Of a stretch of DNA of 64,000 nucleotides, positions 26,005-35,339 are shown one piece after another. This stretch comes from Thermoplasmata archaeon (GTDB taxonomy: Archaea; Thermoplasmatota; Thermoplasmata; Thermoplasmatales; Thermoplasmataceae), in contig JAJZLW010000102.1 in assembly GCA_021850505.1 (NCBI GenBank), forward strand, positions 7,956-71,955. Direction: 5' to 3'. How positions within the stretch are numbered: the first letter of the stretch is position 1; every line of letters starts with the position of its first letter. The position numbers were made by a program, and so were the translations under genes. Under the pieces are notes generated by a model. That model did not search any database. It had not been told where the DNA came from and saw nothing but the letters and a program-made list of their open reading frames with translations.

Positions 26005-27312
26005 TCACCAGTCGTCAGAGAAAACAACTGCATCAGATTTTTTCTTTGAAAATATATAGATATGGATATCAGCAATGTACCAGATAATGCCGGCTATAAT
26101 GAATATTCCTCCTAATGTAAAAAGGACCCCTATAGATATTCCGTACGCGTAGACAATAAAGGCAATTACCATCAAGAGTGTTCCTACGTTTAATAAATAA
26201 AGAGAAAGAGAAAAGACTTCGGTTCTTGGGGACCTGGCAGAGATTATCCCCGGCAGGAGCAGCGGGGCGTAGCCCATTATGGTTGAACCAATAAAACCGA
26301 TGCTTATTGCATGTATAAATGCAATTTTTATTCCATATAGAAGGCCATCGCTGGAATATAACACACCAAGGATCAGACCGGAAATAAGCCAGAGATATGA
26401 CAAAAATGCGGCAAATCTTGTAAAGTTCACAGTGCTTTTCCTGAATATAGATATTATAGTCAAAGACCGCCCGGACTTTTCTGTTTTAATAAATAAAATT
26501 AACTGTGCGAGAGCAAATGGAAAGGCGCCGATCAGAAATATCCATGGAGCAAGAAAATCATCAACCGTTATTGAAAAAGCAGGCATGATGAAGTCGACAA
26601 TGACTGCAACAAATGAAATTGCCACAGATATATCCAACAACTTCTTTCTTCCAACTGAAGGTGAAGAAGGAGATGTCTTGATCATTACACCCATAATAAC
26701 TGAACCCACAAATCCAAGCAGAACAAGGTAAAGCAGTGGGTAAGTGAATTCCTGTAATCCAATCACCTGATCTATAATCAAAAGAAAGGTTGTCAGCAAG
26801 AGAGATAGTGCTGAAAGGACCATGTACGAATCACCATCATCGATTTTTCTTGATCCTTTGCTGATACCATCCCATACAAGATACAAATATCTCATGGAAT
26901 AAAGAAGAAGAAGGACAAAAGCAGATAAAGTAAATTCAAATGAAAAAGAAGTAGGTAAATTAGAGAATGTTATTAAAACTTGAAAAGCTATTATTATCAC
27001 AAGAAAAACGTAATCCAGGTTTCCAGTAATTGGTGTGTTGCCACGGAAAGTCGGGACTAGCACTGATGCAACTCCGCTCACAAATAGTACTAAAAAACCA
27101 AAGATCTGCAGATTTGGATGCTCGAAAAAATAAATGTTAAAATCGGGTATGTATCCAGAAAGCATAAGAAGGCGGATAAAACCCATAAGCGTGGCTATGA
27201 TGCCGAAAATTGTGCCTACAATAACGTAGGAAAGCAAGACTTTTCGACGTTTTACGAAGACATCTTTGAAGTCTTTGCCGGACTGGACATTTCCTGTAGC
27301 AGCTTTATCCAA
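26005..27312 (-). CDS. NnrS-like multi-pass membrane protein
   Basis: A 435-residue protein with twelve predicted membrane helices. HPNLQIFGFLVLFVSGVAS near the start and IHAISIGFIGSTIMGYAPLL in the second half resemble the NnrS family (haem- and copper-containing proteins linked to nitric oxide stress), in which conserved His residues in such positions may bind haem. The similarity is to pattern and topology rather than a unique motif. A distant relation to haem-copper oxidase subunit I is the alternative. It is isolated and probably monocistronic. Confidence 0.6.
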   Translation of the reverse strand: MDKAATGNVQSGKDFKDVFVKRRKVLLSYVIVGTIFGIIATLMGFIRLLMLSGYIPDFNIYFFEHPNLQIFGFLVLFVSGVASVLVPTFRGNTPITGNLDYVFLVIIIAFQVLITFSNLPTSFSFEFTLSAFVLLLLYSMRYLYLVWDGISKGSRKIDDGDSYMVLSALSLLLTTFLLIIDQVIGLQEFTYPLLYLVLLGFVGSVIMGVMIKTSPSSPSVGRKKLLDISVAISFVAVIVDFIMPAFSITVDDFLAPWIFLIGAFPFALAQLILFIKTEKSGRSLTIISIFRKSTVNFTRFAAFLSYLWLISGLILGVLYSSDGLLYGIKIAFIHAISIGFIGSTIMGYAPLLLPGIISARSPRTEVFSLSLYLLNVGTLLMVIAFIVYAYGISIGVLFTLGGIFIIAGIIWYIADIHIYIFSKKKSDAVVFSDDW

Positions 27313-27519
27313 TATTCTTGTAAAGCAACATTCGCTTTAAAGTTTCCCCAGAAAGTTTACATATTGCACGTCTTGAATCATGCCAAAAATCTGTAAATCA
27401 TGCTAATATGACATCTGTCTTGTTACATAAAAAGCATAGGAAAATCATTTTTCTGCATGGAAAAACGTACCAAGAGCCAATAATCAATACCGACTGATGT
27501 TAAGGTAATTACTATTTCC

Positions 27520-27531
27520 CGATAATTATCG
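27520..27531. promoter_or_regulatory. Perfect 12-base palindrome CGATAATTATCG upstream of RNR
   Basis: CGATAATTATCG lies about 115 bases before the likely ATG of the ribonucleotide reductase gene. The same 12 bases occur once more, at 47927-47938, upstream of a membrane protein gene. The GATAAT half-site recalls metal-responsive (Fur/DtxR-type) operators, but the regulator is unknown. Confidence 0.45.
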
Positions 27532-27645
27532 ATTTATTTATCAATCCTGATCACATACTTGATAACATATGATTATCAGTTTAGGGAACAAAAAGGCTTT
27601 ATTGCACCTCAGGGATCTAAAGGATACCGAAAAAAGTGGTTCAGA

Positions 27646-29943
27646 ATGATAACTGACATTATTAAAAGAGATAAAACAACAGCAAAATTTAACAAAGAAA
27701 AAATTACAATGGCGATTTATAAAGCAATGCTCGCAGTCAAAAATGGGACAATGGAGGATGCCGAGGCCATTACCGATCTGGTCGTATCTAAAATTGAGTC
27801 ATCCGGCGAGACCCCAAGTATTGAACAGGTCCAGGATACAGTGGAAAACGAATTAATGTCATACCGCAAAAATGGAGCCAGCTTTGCTGATGTTGCCAAA
27901 GCCTACATACTTTATAGAGAAAAAAGGCGCATATTGAGGGAGGAAAAGGCAAGGATGGGAGTAAGGGATGACCTTAAACTTTCACTCAATGCCGTTAAGG
28001 TTCTTGAATCAAGGTATCTTATAAAGGATGAAGAGGGCAATGTCGTAGAAACCCCCAGGGAATTGTTCAGAAGGGTCGCCTATAACATAGGAATAATTGA
28101 ATATATTTATGAGTTCAAGAAAAAAGGGAAAAGTGGATCTGCCTCGCTGGACTTTGATAAAATTGCTATAAGTACGCTGAAAAGAGCTTTTGAGAATTTA
28201 TCGAAAGAGGGTTTTATAACTGGATCTTTCGAAGACTTCATCAATTCAACATCTGCGAATAGTACCACCGTTTCTGATACCATTTCTAACTTTGAAAAAA
28301 TGTTCATCAATCTTGAATTCGTTCCAAATTCCCCAACTCTCATGAATGCTGGAACCCAGCTGGGCCAGCTATCGGCATGCTTCGTCCTACCTGTTGAGGA
28401 CTCTATAGATGGTATCTTCAAGACACTTTCAGACGCTGCAAAAATTCATAAGTCAGGGGGAGGGACCGGCTTTTCATTCAGCAGATTAAGACCACATGAT
28501 GACATCGTGGGCTCGACACAGGGAGTTGCTTCTGGTGCGATATCTTTCATGACAATATTCGACACCACCACAAATGTCATAAAGCAGGGTGGAAAGAGAA
28601 GGGGAGCAAACATGGGTATTTTGAATTATGACCATCCTGAAATAGTTGATTTCATAACATCAAAAGATTCAGCAAATACAGTCCTCAGTAACTTTAACAT
28701 ATCAATAGGTATGGATCAGAACTTCTTCGATAAACTCGATAGAGATGAATACGTAGATCTCAAAAACCCGAGAAACGGCAAGGTTGAAAAAAGGATAAAG
28801 GCATCAGACCTTTGGAATCTTACAATAGACCAGGCATGGAAGACAGGGGACCCGGGTCTGATATTCCTTGATGAGATTAACGCGCACAATACCGTACCTA
28901 ATTTGGGGAAAATAGAATCTACAAATCCATGCGGAGAGCAGCCTCTTCTGCCCTATGAGTCATGCAACCTGGGATCCATAAACCTTGCAAAGTTTGTAAA
29001 AGATGGTAAGATAGATTTTGATCATCTCAGAGATGTGATCTGGCTGTCGACAAAATTCCTGGATGATGTGATTGATGCTAATCTCTTCCCGGTTCCGGAA
29101 ATAGAAAAGGTTTCCAGAACAACGAGAAAGATTGGACTCGGTGTAATGGGATTCGCTGATATGCTTATTGATCTTGGAATACCCTATGCAAGTACGGAAG
29201 CCCTTAAGACTGCTGAGAGAGTTATGGCCTTTCTGCAGGATGAATCGCACAAGGCATCAGAGGCCCTGGCAAATGAACGTGGTGTATTCCCGGGCTGGAA
29301 GGGTTCTTACTGGGATTCCATAGGCAGAAAGATGAGAAACTCCACAACTACAACCATTGCCCCAACAGGTACGATATCAATAATCGCTGGATGTTCATCG
29401 TCAATAGAGCCACTCTTTGCACTGGCCTTTGTTAGGCATGTGCTTGATGGTCAGGAACTCCTTGAAGTAAATCCGAGCCTCGAGAAAAACTTGAGGGAAT
29501 TAAATCTCTATTCTGAGAAACTGATGCTGAAGATTGCCAGGACAGGCAATTTACAGGATGTGGACCTCCCTGAAAATATAAAGAAATTATATGCCACATC
29601 TCAGGAGATTGACTACAAGTGGCATGTACTGATGCAGGCCGCATTCCAGAATTACTGCGATTCGGGCGTTTCAAAGACAATAAACCTTCCAAATAGCGCT
29701 ACGAGAGAGGATATTGCAATGGCATACAGGCTTGCCCGTGACCTTCACTGCAAGGGAATTACCGTTTACAGGGATGGTTGCAAGTCACAGCAGGTTCTGT
29801 ATTCCGGAACCGAAAGAAAGAATAATACAACAGAAGAAAAGCAGAAAGTCTCTCAAGACTTAATATTATCTGCGCCAGAAAATCTTCTGAAGGTAGATTC
29901 AACCTTTGACCCAGCCTGCACTTCAGGTTCCTGTAACCTTTAG
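27646..29943 (+). CDS. nrdJ: Adenosylcobalamin-dependent (class II) ribonucleotide reductase
   Basis: Reduces ribonucleotides to deoxyribonucleotides using vitamin B12. The protein has an N-terminal ATP-cone ([19 protein letters not shown] onward) for allosteric control, then the RNR core: [17 protein letters not shown] with a redox Cys, [36 protein letters not shown] carrying the catalytic Cys/Asn/Glu set, and a C-terminal CTSGSC pair that would be the redox-shuttle cysteines. No intein is present. ATG 27646 begins exactly at the ATP-cone; a TTG at 27559 would add 29 residues with no family match. The presence of an extra palindrome upstream suggests regulation. Confidence 0.95.
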   Translation: MITDIIKRDKTTAKFNKEKITMAIYKAMLAVKNGTMEDAEAITDLVVSKIESSGETPSIEQVQDTVENELMSYRKNGASFADVAKAYILYREKRRILREEKARMGVRDDLKLSLNAVKVLESRYLIKDEEGNVVETPRELFRRVAYNIGIIEYIYEFKKKGKSGSASLDFDKIAISTLKRAFENLSKEGFITGSFEDFINSTSANSTTVSDTISNFEKMFINLEFVPNSPTLMNAGTQLGQLSACFVLPVEDSIDGIFKTLSDAAKIHKSGGGTGFSFSRLRPHDDIVGSTQGVASGAISFMTIFDTTTNVIKQGGKRRGANMGILNYDHPEIVDFITSKDSANTVLSNFNISIGMDQNFFDKLDRDEYVDLKNPRNGKVEKRIKASDLWNLTIDQAWKTGDPGLIFLDEINAHNTVPNLGKIESTNPCGEQPLLPYESCNLGSINLAKFVKDGKIDFDHLRDVIWLSTKFLDDVIDANLFPVPEIEKVSRTTRKIGLGVMGFADMLIDLGIPYASTEALKTAERVMAFLQDESHKASEALANERGVFPGWKGSYWDSIGRKMRNSTTTTIAPTGTISIIAGCSSSIEPLFALAFVRHVLDGQELLEVNPSLEKNLRELNLYSEKLMLKIARTGNLQDVDLPENIKKLYATSQEIDYKWHVLMQAAFQNYCDSGVSKTINLPNSATREDIAMAYRLARDLHCKGITVYRDGCKSQQVLYSGTERKNNTTEEKQKVSQDLILSAPENLLKVDSTFDPACTSGSCNL

Positions 29944-29950
29944 AAAAACA

Positions 29951-29962
29951 ACTTATTTTTTT
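29951..29962 (+). terminator. T-run terminator after nrdJ
   Basis: A run of seven T (29956-29962) directly follows the nrdJ stop codon, before the convergent aminotransferase gene. Oligo-T stretches are the usual archaeal terminators. Confidence 0.5.
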
Positions 29963-29973
29963 AATTTAATTCT

Positions 29974-31005
29974 TTAACTTTTGAAAAATTTTTTAAGTAA
30001 ATCCAGTGCAGTTCGAAGGTTATCTCTTTCCATTACGTAAGCAATTCTGAAACCACGGTCATCTCCAAAGTATTTACCCGGAGCCAGCAATACACCTGTC
30101 TCTTTCAGGATCCTCTTGCATAGATCTACAGATCCCTCCGCTCCTGTTCTAACAAAGCCAAAAGTCGTGCCATCTGGCCTTGTCCATTCTAGTCCTGGGG
30201 TCTGTTCAACGAACTCATTTACCATCTCAATATTTCCTTTTACGAATTCAGGGACTTCCCGGTCAAAAAAGCCCTTATTCAAAAGAGCCTGATAGGATAT
30301 CCACAGAGAATATGGAGGAATAGATGGTGTTATAAGATCCATGCTCTTCTTTAGCCACGGAATATATTCCTTATCTGCAAAAATCCAGCCCACCTTCATA
30401 TCTGACAGACCATAGAATTTGGTCATTGTTGATGAGACTATCAGTCCCCTGTTTTCTGAGAAAATTGTCCTTCCCCTGTTTTTACTGAATTCGAGGAAGG
30501 TCTCATCAATGTATTTCAATCTTGATTTGTCAGAATTGTTCCTCAAATGTTTTGTGATAATATCGCTTGAAATACTAATGGGATTATTGGGCAATGATAT
30601 TGAAAAGGATTCACGAACATCTGATTCTGTAATATCCCTTAGTTTTACCTCTTTCAAAATAAATGAAAGAGATTTTGCAACTTTCAGAATCGGTTCGTAT
30701 TCAGGTGTGAACAATGTGATGTGATCAGAATGCTGCCTTAATAAAAGCAGAGAAACGTATATCGCCTCGGAACCTGAAATTGTTGGAACAATCATGTCAG
30801 TATTTACCTTGTAGATTTTTGACAACTCTCGGACAAATAGTTCTTTTGCAATATTCCTGTTTTTCTCATATTCCTGAAATGAAAAATCGATTCCGCTTTT
30901 TCTTGAGAGACTGTCAGGCATGTTGTTCTTGGACATATTAAATTTGCATTTCTCGGAATTGCTGTTCAGCCATGTAAAAAGATCAAGTTCTTCAGGATGA
31001 AACAT
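29974..31005 (-). CDS. Class I/II PLP-dependent aminotransferase
   Basis: A 343-residue fold-type I enzyme. The lysine that binds PLP is in STMTKFYGLSDMKVGW; the family GSEA motif is at TISGSEAIYVSLLLL, and a conserved Arg near the end (FRIAYVM) binds the substrate carboxylate. The protein is shorter than most members (about 380-400), mainly in the first 40 residues, yet no truncation is obvious. The amino donor and acceptor are unknown. It converges with nrdJ and is followed upstream by the HPP gene. Confidence 0.85.
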   Translation of the reverse strand: MFHPEELDLFTWLNSNSEKCKFNMSKNNMPDSLSRKSGIDFSFQEYEKNRNIAKELFVRELSKIYKVNTDMIVPTISGSEAIYVSLLLLRQHSDHITLFTPEYEPILKVAKSLSFILKEVKLRDITESDVRESFSISLPNNPISISSDIITKHLRNNSDKSRLKYIDETFLEFSKNRGRTIFSENRGLIVSSTMTKFYGLSDMKVGWIFADKEYIPWLKKSMDLITPSIPPYSLWISYQALLNKGFFDREVPEFVKGNIEMVNEFVEQTPGLEWTRPDGTTFGFVRTGAEGSVDLCKRILKETGVLLAPGKYFGDDRGFRIAYVMERDNLRTALDLLKKFFKS

Positions 31006-31072
31006 AGTATGCCAAGATATGTTTCTGAACTGAATAAATTCTCCTACTGAAAGGTTGCATTCAAAATCATTT

Positions 31073-31552
31073 TCAATTATTTATCGCAGGTCCAAGTAAT
31101 TTTAAGGCAAGCAGCCTACCTAAAATTATCAGGGCAAGCGCGATAAATGTGCTTTCAGCAAATGCCTGAAAATTTGGTACAAGGAAGGAGAAAATAGTAA
31201 GTGCGATCATGGGTGGATGTTCGAATCTGGTAAAAGATATAAATGCCATTGCAAGAAGAGTGCTCACAATCAGGCCGATCTCTATATCTGAAATAAATAC
31301 CCTTACTATCAGGGTCACGAACAATACAAAGAGATAAGAGGAAATTATAGAAACTGAATTTGAAAACCTCGTGTTTCTCTCATAAACTGCGAGATATGAT
31401 GATACAGCAAATGGAGGAGCCAGATAAAGTCCCCTGGTAAAATTGGTTAGATATAGAATAAGAGCAAAGACAAGAATGAGCATGAGGAACGAAAGAACCC
31501 TTGATCTGCTAAAATCCTTAAGTATTCTGTCTTTCAATTTATAGCTCTGCAT
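31073..31552 (-). CDS. HPP-family membrane protein
   Basis: A 159-residue protein with four to five membrane helices. The diagnostic FEHPPMIALTIFSFLVPN segment, with the His-Pro-Pro motif that names the family, is present, as is LYLAPPFAVSSYLAV. Some plant and bacterial HPP proteins transport nitrite, but this role is not proven for archaeal ones. The gene lies between two aminotransferase genes; about 70 bases separate it from the downstream one on the same strand. The family call is good; function is open. Confidence 0.7.
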   Translation of the reverse strand: MQSYKLKDRILKDFSRSRVLSFLMLILVFALILYLTNFTRGLYLAPPFAVSSYLAVYERNTRFSNSVSIISSYLFVLFVTLIVRVFISDIEIGLIVSTLLAMAFISFTRFEHPPMIALTIFSFLVPNFQAFAESTFIALALIILGRLLALKLLGPAINN

Positions 31553-31703
31553 ACAGACAGGTCTGTTAATTGAAGCGGGTAATGTAAAGTTACCCAGTTG
31601 TATCTGCTTACTGTGCTCTTTCTGAATTCATGTCTTTGAACAAGCACGCTTTCGATGGGGCCTCTGTTTTACTGGAATTTTTAATAAGATTTCTATTCTA
31701 TGC

Positions 31704-31716
31704 TACGAAATTCGTA
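31704..31716. promoter_or_regulatory. Inverted repeat TACGAA-A-TTCGTA upstream of class III aminotransferase
   Basis: Two six-base arms with one central base, about 25 bases before the TATA box of the aminotransferase gene. The position is where an archaeal activator or repressor site would be expected. A related half-site ACTACGA follows at 31722. Confidence 0.4.
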
Positions 31717-31740
31717 AATTAACTACGATTTACATTCATA

Positions 31741-31754
31741 AAAATATATATTAT
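31741..31754 (+). promoter_or_regulatory. TATA box for the class III aminotransferase
   Basis: AAAATATATATTAT centred about 25 bases before the ATG at 31773. This spacing predicts a leaderless mRNA starting at or next to the ATG. Confidence 0.6.
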
Positions 31755-31772
31755 CCTCTGGAATTAATAAGC

Positions 31773-33161
31773 ATGATAACCGTAGACACTCAGAAAAAAG
31801 GAAAGATAAACGACGAAATGAATCGAATAAACATAAAAGGATCATTGCCTGGAAAGAATGCAAAGAAAATTATTGCCATGGATACAAAGTACCTTGTGAA
31901 ATCAACGAAATCACTTCCAGTTGTGGGGAAGAGAGGAAAGGGTCTTTTTGTTGAGGACGTTGATGGTAACGTTTTCCTGGATTTTGCATCGGGAATCAGT
32001 GTTACAAACATTGGACATGTTCACCCATATGTGACCCAGAAAGTGAAGGAACAGCTTGACAAACTCTGGCATTTCGCAGGAACTGATTATTATTACGAGG
32101 AACAGGTTAATGCTGCGAAGGCCCTGACGGAAATCACACCTGGTAAATTTGACAAGAAGGTTTTCTTCAGTAACAGCGGGACCGAGAGTAACGAGGCATC
32201 CCTCAAGATAGCTAAAGCATTTACTGGCAGACAGGAGTTCATCAGTTTCATAGGAGGGTTCCATGGCAGAACTAACGGCTCACTTTCGTTCACTGCATCA
32301 AAAGCAACACAGAGAAGAGGTTTCTTCCCGACAATGCCTGGTGTTGCACATGTACCTTATCCGAATCCATACAGGAACCCATTTGGAATAGATGGCTACG
32401 AGCATCCGTCTGAGCTGGTTGAGGCAACGCTTGAATTCATTGAGAGATATGTTCTGAACACTTACATGCCACCGGAGGACATCGCAGCATTCATGGTGGA
32501 ACCAATCCAGGGAGAAGGCGGGTACATAGTTCCTCCGAAGGAATTCCATAAAAAGTTAAGGAAAATGGCTGACGACAACAATATTCTCATTATAATGGAT
32601 GAAGTCCAGACTGGTTTCGGGAGAACTGGTAAATTTTTCGCTTCAGAGCATTTCTCTGTCGAACCTGAGATAATCTCACTTGCAAAGGCAATTGCATCAG
32701 GTATACCGATGGGTGCATCTGTGATAAACGCAAGACTAGATTTCAAATCTGAAGGGATGCATTCTAACACATTTGGTGGAAACCTTATCGCAAGCGCTGC
32801 ATGCGTTGCAACAATAGAAGTGATGAAGAAAGAGAAACTGGTGGAGAATTCCGCGAAAATGGGAAAATACCTGATGAAAAGGCTGCAGGAGATGCAGGAG
32901 GACTTTGATTCGATAGGAGATGTCAGGGGACTTGGCCTGATGACGGCGATCGACTTCGTCAAGAATAGGAAGACAAAGGAACCCGCTGGCAAGCTCCGAG
33001 ACATCGTTGAAAGAAAGGCCTACGAAAATGGGTTGCTTCTGCTTTCAACCGGTCTAAGTGCAATAAGAATAATACCTGCCCTTAACGTCACAGAAGACCA
33101 GATTGACATGGGAATAGTGGCACTGGAAAAAGCTATAACTGCATCATTAAGAGAACTGTAA
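31773..33161 (+). CDS. Class III aminotransferase (4-aminobutyrate/ornithine type)
   Basis: A 462-residue PLP enzyme of the acetylornithine/4-aminobutyrate aminotransferase group. Visible signatures are FFSNSGTESNEASLKIAKAF, GGFHGRTNGSLSFT, the acidic MDEVQTGFGRTGKF and the PLP lysine in EIISLAKAIASGIPMGA, with THSNTFGGN-like HSNTFGGNLIA near the end. It transfers an omega-amino group from 4-aminobutyrate, ornithine, lysine or a related diamine; sequence alone does not decide which. It begins with ATG shortly after a strong TATA box. The 3' end overlaps the convergent Hjc gene by 15 bases. Confidence 0.92.
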   Translation: MITVDTQKKGKINDEMNRINIKGSLPGKNAKKIIAMDTKYLVKSTKSLPVVGKRGKGLFVEDVDGNVFLDFASGISVTNIGHVHPYVTQKVKEQLDKLWHFAGTDYYYEEQVNAAKALTEITPGKFDKKVFFSNSGTESNEASLKIAKAFTGRQEFISFIGGFHGRTNGSLSFTASKATQRRGFFPTMPGVAHVPYPNPYRNPFGIDGYEHPSELVEATLEFIERYVLNTYMPPEDIAAFMVEPIQGEGGYIVPPKEFHKKLRKMADDNNILIIMDEVQTGFGRTGKFFASEHFSVEPEIISLAKAIASGIPMGASVINARLDFKSEGMHSNTFGGNLIASAACVATIEVMKKEKLVENSAKMGKYLMKRLQEMQEDFDSIGDVRGLGLMTAIDFVKNRKTKEPAGKLRDIVERKAYENGLLLLSTGLSAIRIIPALNVTEDQIDMGIVALEKAITASLREL

Positions 33162-33668
33162 TTTATTTGTATAGTCTAAAAATTCAGAGAGGGGTTTTCC
33201 CCTTTCCCATTTAAGATAAAAATTATTTCCCTTTGTCTGGTCAACTTTTGGAAGGAAATCATATAAGTATGCTATTTTACCCCTTGGATTTGCAGGTGCT
33301 GCGAATGTTTTCCATGATTCTCCTCTCACGCCCTTCAGCCTGAATGCATACATCAGGAATGTTCCAGATTTCTCACACCTTTCTACAAGGCGGACTGCCT
33401 GCTCCTGTCTCTTGCCAGATGCCTCTGTAAACATTATGCTTGGGTTTATTGAAGATTTTACCTCAATAATTGCTGATATATCGCCTCTTATTGCAACAAG
33501 ATCTGCCCCAAGCGAACCGGCAGATCTTGTAACAAAGAATGGGTGTTCTTTCATTGTGATAATACTTTCACGAAGGTCAGGATGGACGTTCTTTGCATAA
33601 CGGTTTATGAGTACAGGGTCACCGGAAAGAATGTTCACAAGCTCCCTTTCGTATATGCTCCCGTTCAA
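33147..33668 (-). CDS. hjc: Holliday junction resolvase Hjc-like nuclease
   Basis: Cuts four-way DNA junctions during recombination. The 173-residue protein contains the metal-ion nuclease core: an early Glu (YERELVNIL), Asp in SLGADLVAIRGD, and the Glu-x-Lys pair in IIEVKSS. It is longer than the classical Hjc of about 130 residues because of a C-terminal extension of about 35 residues (from about residue 135). That extension and the intervening loop lack recognised motifs. Alternative call: an archaeal endonuclease of the same fold with a different substrate. It converges with the class III aminotransferase gene. Confidence 0.78.
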   Translation of the reverse strand: MNGSIYERELVNILSGDPVLINRYAKNVHPDLRESIITMKEHPFFVTRSAGSLGADLVAIRGDISAIIEVKSSINPSIMFTEASGKRQEQAVRLVERCEKSGTFLMYAFRLKGVRGESWKTFAAPANPRGKIAYLYDFLPKVDQTKGNNFYLKWERGKPLSEFLDYTNKLQFS

Positions 33669-33931
33669 AATAATTCAGAGAGTTAACTCTTTGCAGGATA
33701 AAACTGTTTTCGTCGATCTAAGAGTGAACTGAAATTTATCCCATTGATGTAATTACCGCAATTATTTGATTATCGTGTCCATATTAAATGCTATAATCAT
33801 GAATCAAACGAGTTTAGATTGGTGAAATTTGACCTTATATTGAATCAAGCAATAATTAAATAATACAAGATTAAGGTAAGGTATATAGAAAAAATTAATG
33901 ACCCTTATTAATTTATCAGCCAGACCTAAAA

Positions 33932-34690
33932 ATGAGCAGATTTTATCTACAAGTCTCTGAGCGTAAGATTATATTCATCATAATTGCGATTGCAATTTTC
34001 CTTGGTATACTAATATTATTCAATGTACTACCAACTCACGAGGCCGCTATACCATATTTTCTTGGAATATTAATATCCTTACTTTTGACAATTTATTACG
34101 GCAAAGAATCAAGCTGGATAAGAGAAGTCATATTAGAAGGAAATAGCAAGATTCTTTCTGAGATAGCAACTAACAATGATCATCCTTTACCTAAACATGG
34201 AAGAGAAAAAAATATTGAGGTTTTAATCGAAATGGTCAAGAAAGCAAATAAGAGCATGTTCATATGGAGGAGTAATTTTTCATCAATTGACGAAATAGAG
34301 CAGCACCTCGATAGAAGAGTTAAGGATTCGGAATTCACAATAAAAATATTGATGAATATAAACCATCATTCTTATCCAAACGCAGAAAAAATTGTAACTT
34401 TAATGAAAAAGTATAGAGGAAAGGTTTTTTTACGTCATATTGAAAGTAAGATCAGGGGCGAATTGTATGACGAGAAAATAGTTAGATTGATAAATAAAGT
34501 AGATAAAGAAGAGTCCATTAATTCGGTAGGTGGGAGAAAAGAGCCAGATTATAACTTTTGGTACAATCATTATATGATTCAAGACCCAAAAAGCGTGCTT
34601 AAGATTAAACACATTTGGAATTACTGTTGGAAGCATTCAGATGAAGGTGTTGAAGACATAATTAGAAGAATTCATATGGAAGTAGAATAG
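33932..34690 (+). CDS. Membrane-anchored protein with PLD-like/unknown cytosolic domain
   Basis: A 252-residue protein with two N-terminal membrane helices (about residues 12-32 and 40-58) followed by a charged cytosolic domain. Sequence such as ANKSMFIWRSNFSSI and EFTIKILMN resembles the first strands of phospholipase D-type folds, but no HxK catalytic motif is visible, so the call is only a suggestion. The pairing of membrane anchor and small cytosolic effector domain is seen in some antiphage effectors. The gene is AT-rich, isolated, and followed by a dead transposase, which fits acquired DNA. Confidence 0.5.
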   Translation: MSRFYLQVSERKIIFIIIAIAIFLGILILFNVLPTHEAAIPYFLGILISLLLTIYYGKESSWIREVILEGNSKILSEIATNNDHPLPKHGREKNIEVLIEMVKKANKSMFIWRSNFSSIDEIEQHLDRRVKDSEFTIKILMNINHHSYPNAEKIVTLMKKYRGKVFLRHIESKIRGELYDEKIVRLINKVDKEESINSVGGRKEPDYNFWYNHYMIQDPKSVLKIKHIWNYCWKHSDEGVEDIIRRIHMEVE

Positions 34691-34901
34691 AACTGTTAGG
34701 AAACATATAATGCTCTATTTTGCAAGACTTACTGCCAAATAATGAGTTTATTGGTTCATTAACCTAACTGTTTAATATCTCTATCAGGAGAATTATAATC
34801 TCAGCCTGATTCGCGCAAAGATTAAAATTGAATTGTCTTTCCTATATTAGCAGGCGATATTGAATTAAGACCTGTCCAGTTGTGTGAAATATATCAGCTA
34901 C
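34691..34901. other. Non-coding remainder of accessory patch
   Basis: AT-rich DNA between the membrane-anchored protein and the dead transposase. No gene or clear repeat recognised. The equivalent stretch beyond the transposase, 35217-35336, holds only the promoter region of the acyl-CoA synthetase. Confidence 0.3.
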
Positions 34902-35216
34902 TTATCTCAAATACATCTTGCCCCTAGTGTTGATGGTCTTCAACTTTAGATCATTGGGATAATGATTTCCGTAACCATAATTCAGAGGCCTCTCGACAAA
35001 TGAATATCCACATTTCTGGTACACATATGTCTGTATTCTGAATAATGTTCTATTCTACATCTTCGTGATAAATGTACCATTCTTTACAACATTCATGAAA
35101 TTGCAATACAATCACGTGATAATGGGATGGATTATGGGATCATCGTTCCTCAATTCAAAATCTGTAATTGGAATATTATTGATCACGAAAAATAGGAAGT
35201 TCCCATTGGAGAGAAA
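34902..35216 (-). pseudogene. Degenerate transposase N-terminus with two internal stops
   Basis: A single frame of 105 codons between two outer stops. It reads DNA such as ITDFELRNDDPIIHPIIT, then a TGA (35112-35114), LYCNFMNVVKNGTF, then a TAG (35055-35057), and finally QTYVYQKCGYSFVERPLNYG. The Cys pairs (YC, and KCGYSF) and the spacing are those of the zinc-ribbon that begins many insertion-sequence transposases. The first pair is already incomplete (LYCNF where a C-x-x-C would be expected). The rest of the transposase is missing. It probably marks an old insertion; the exact IS family is not identifiable. Confidence 0.6.
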
Positions 35217-35339
35217 TTATAAATGGACTTTGAGCCCATCTTGAACCCCTGAAAGACGTCTTCCTCAGTCGCACATTATTGTATGTGTAAATGATGTTAG
35301 TTTCACATTTCATATAAATTAAAAACCGGCCGAATCTTG

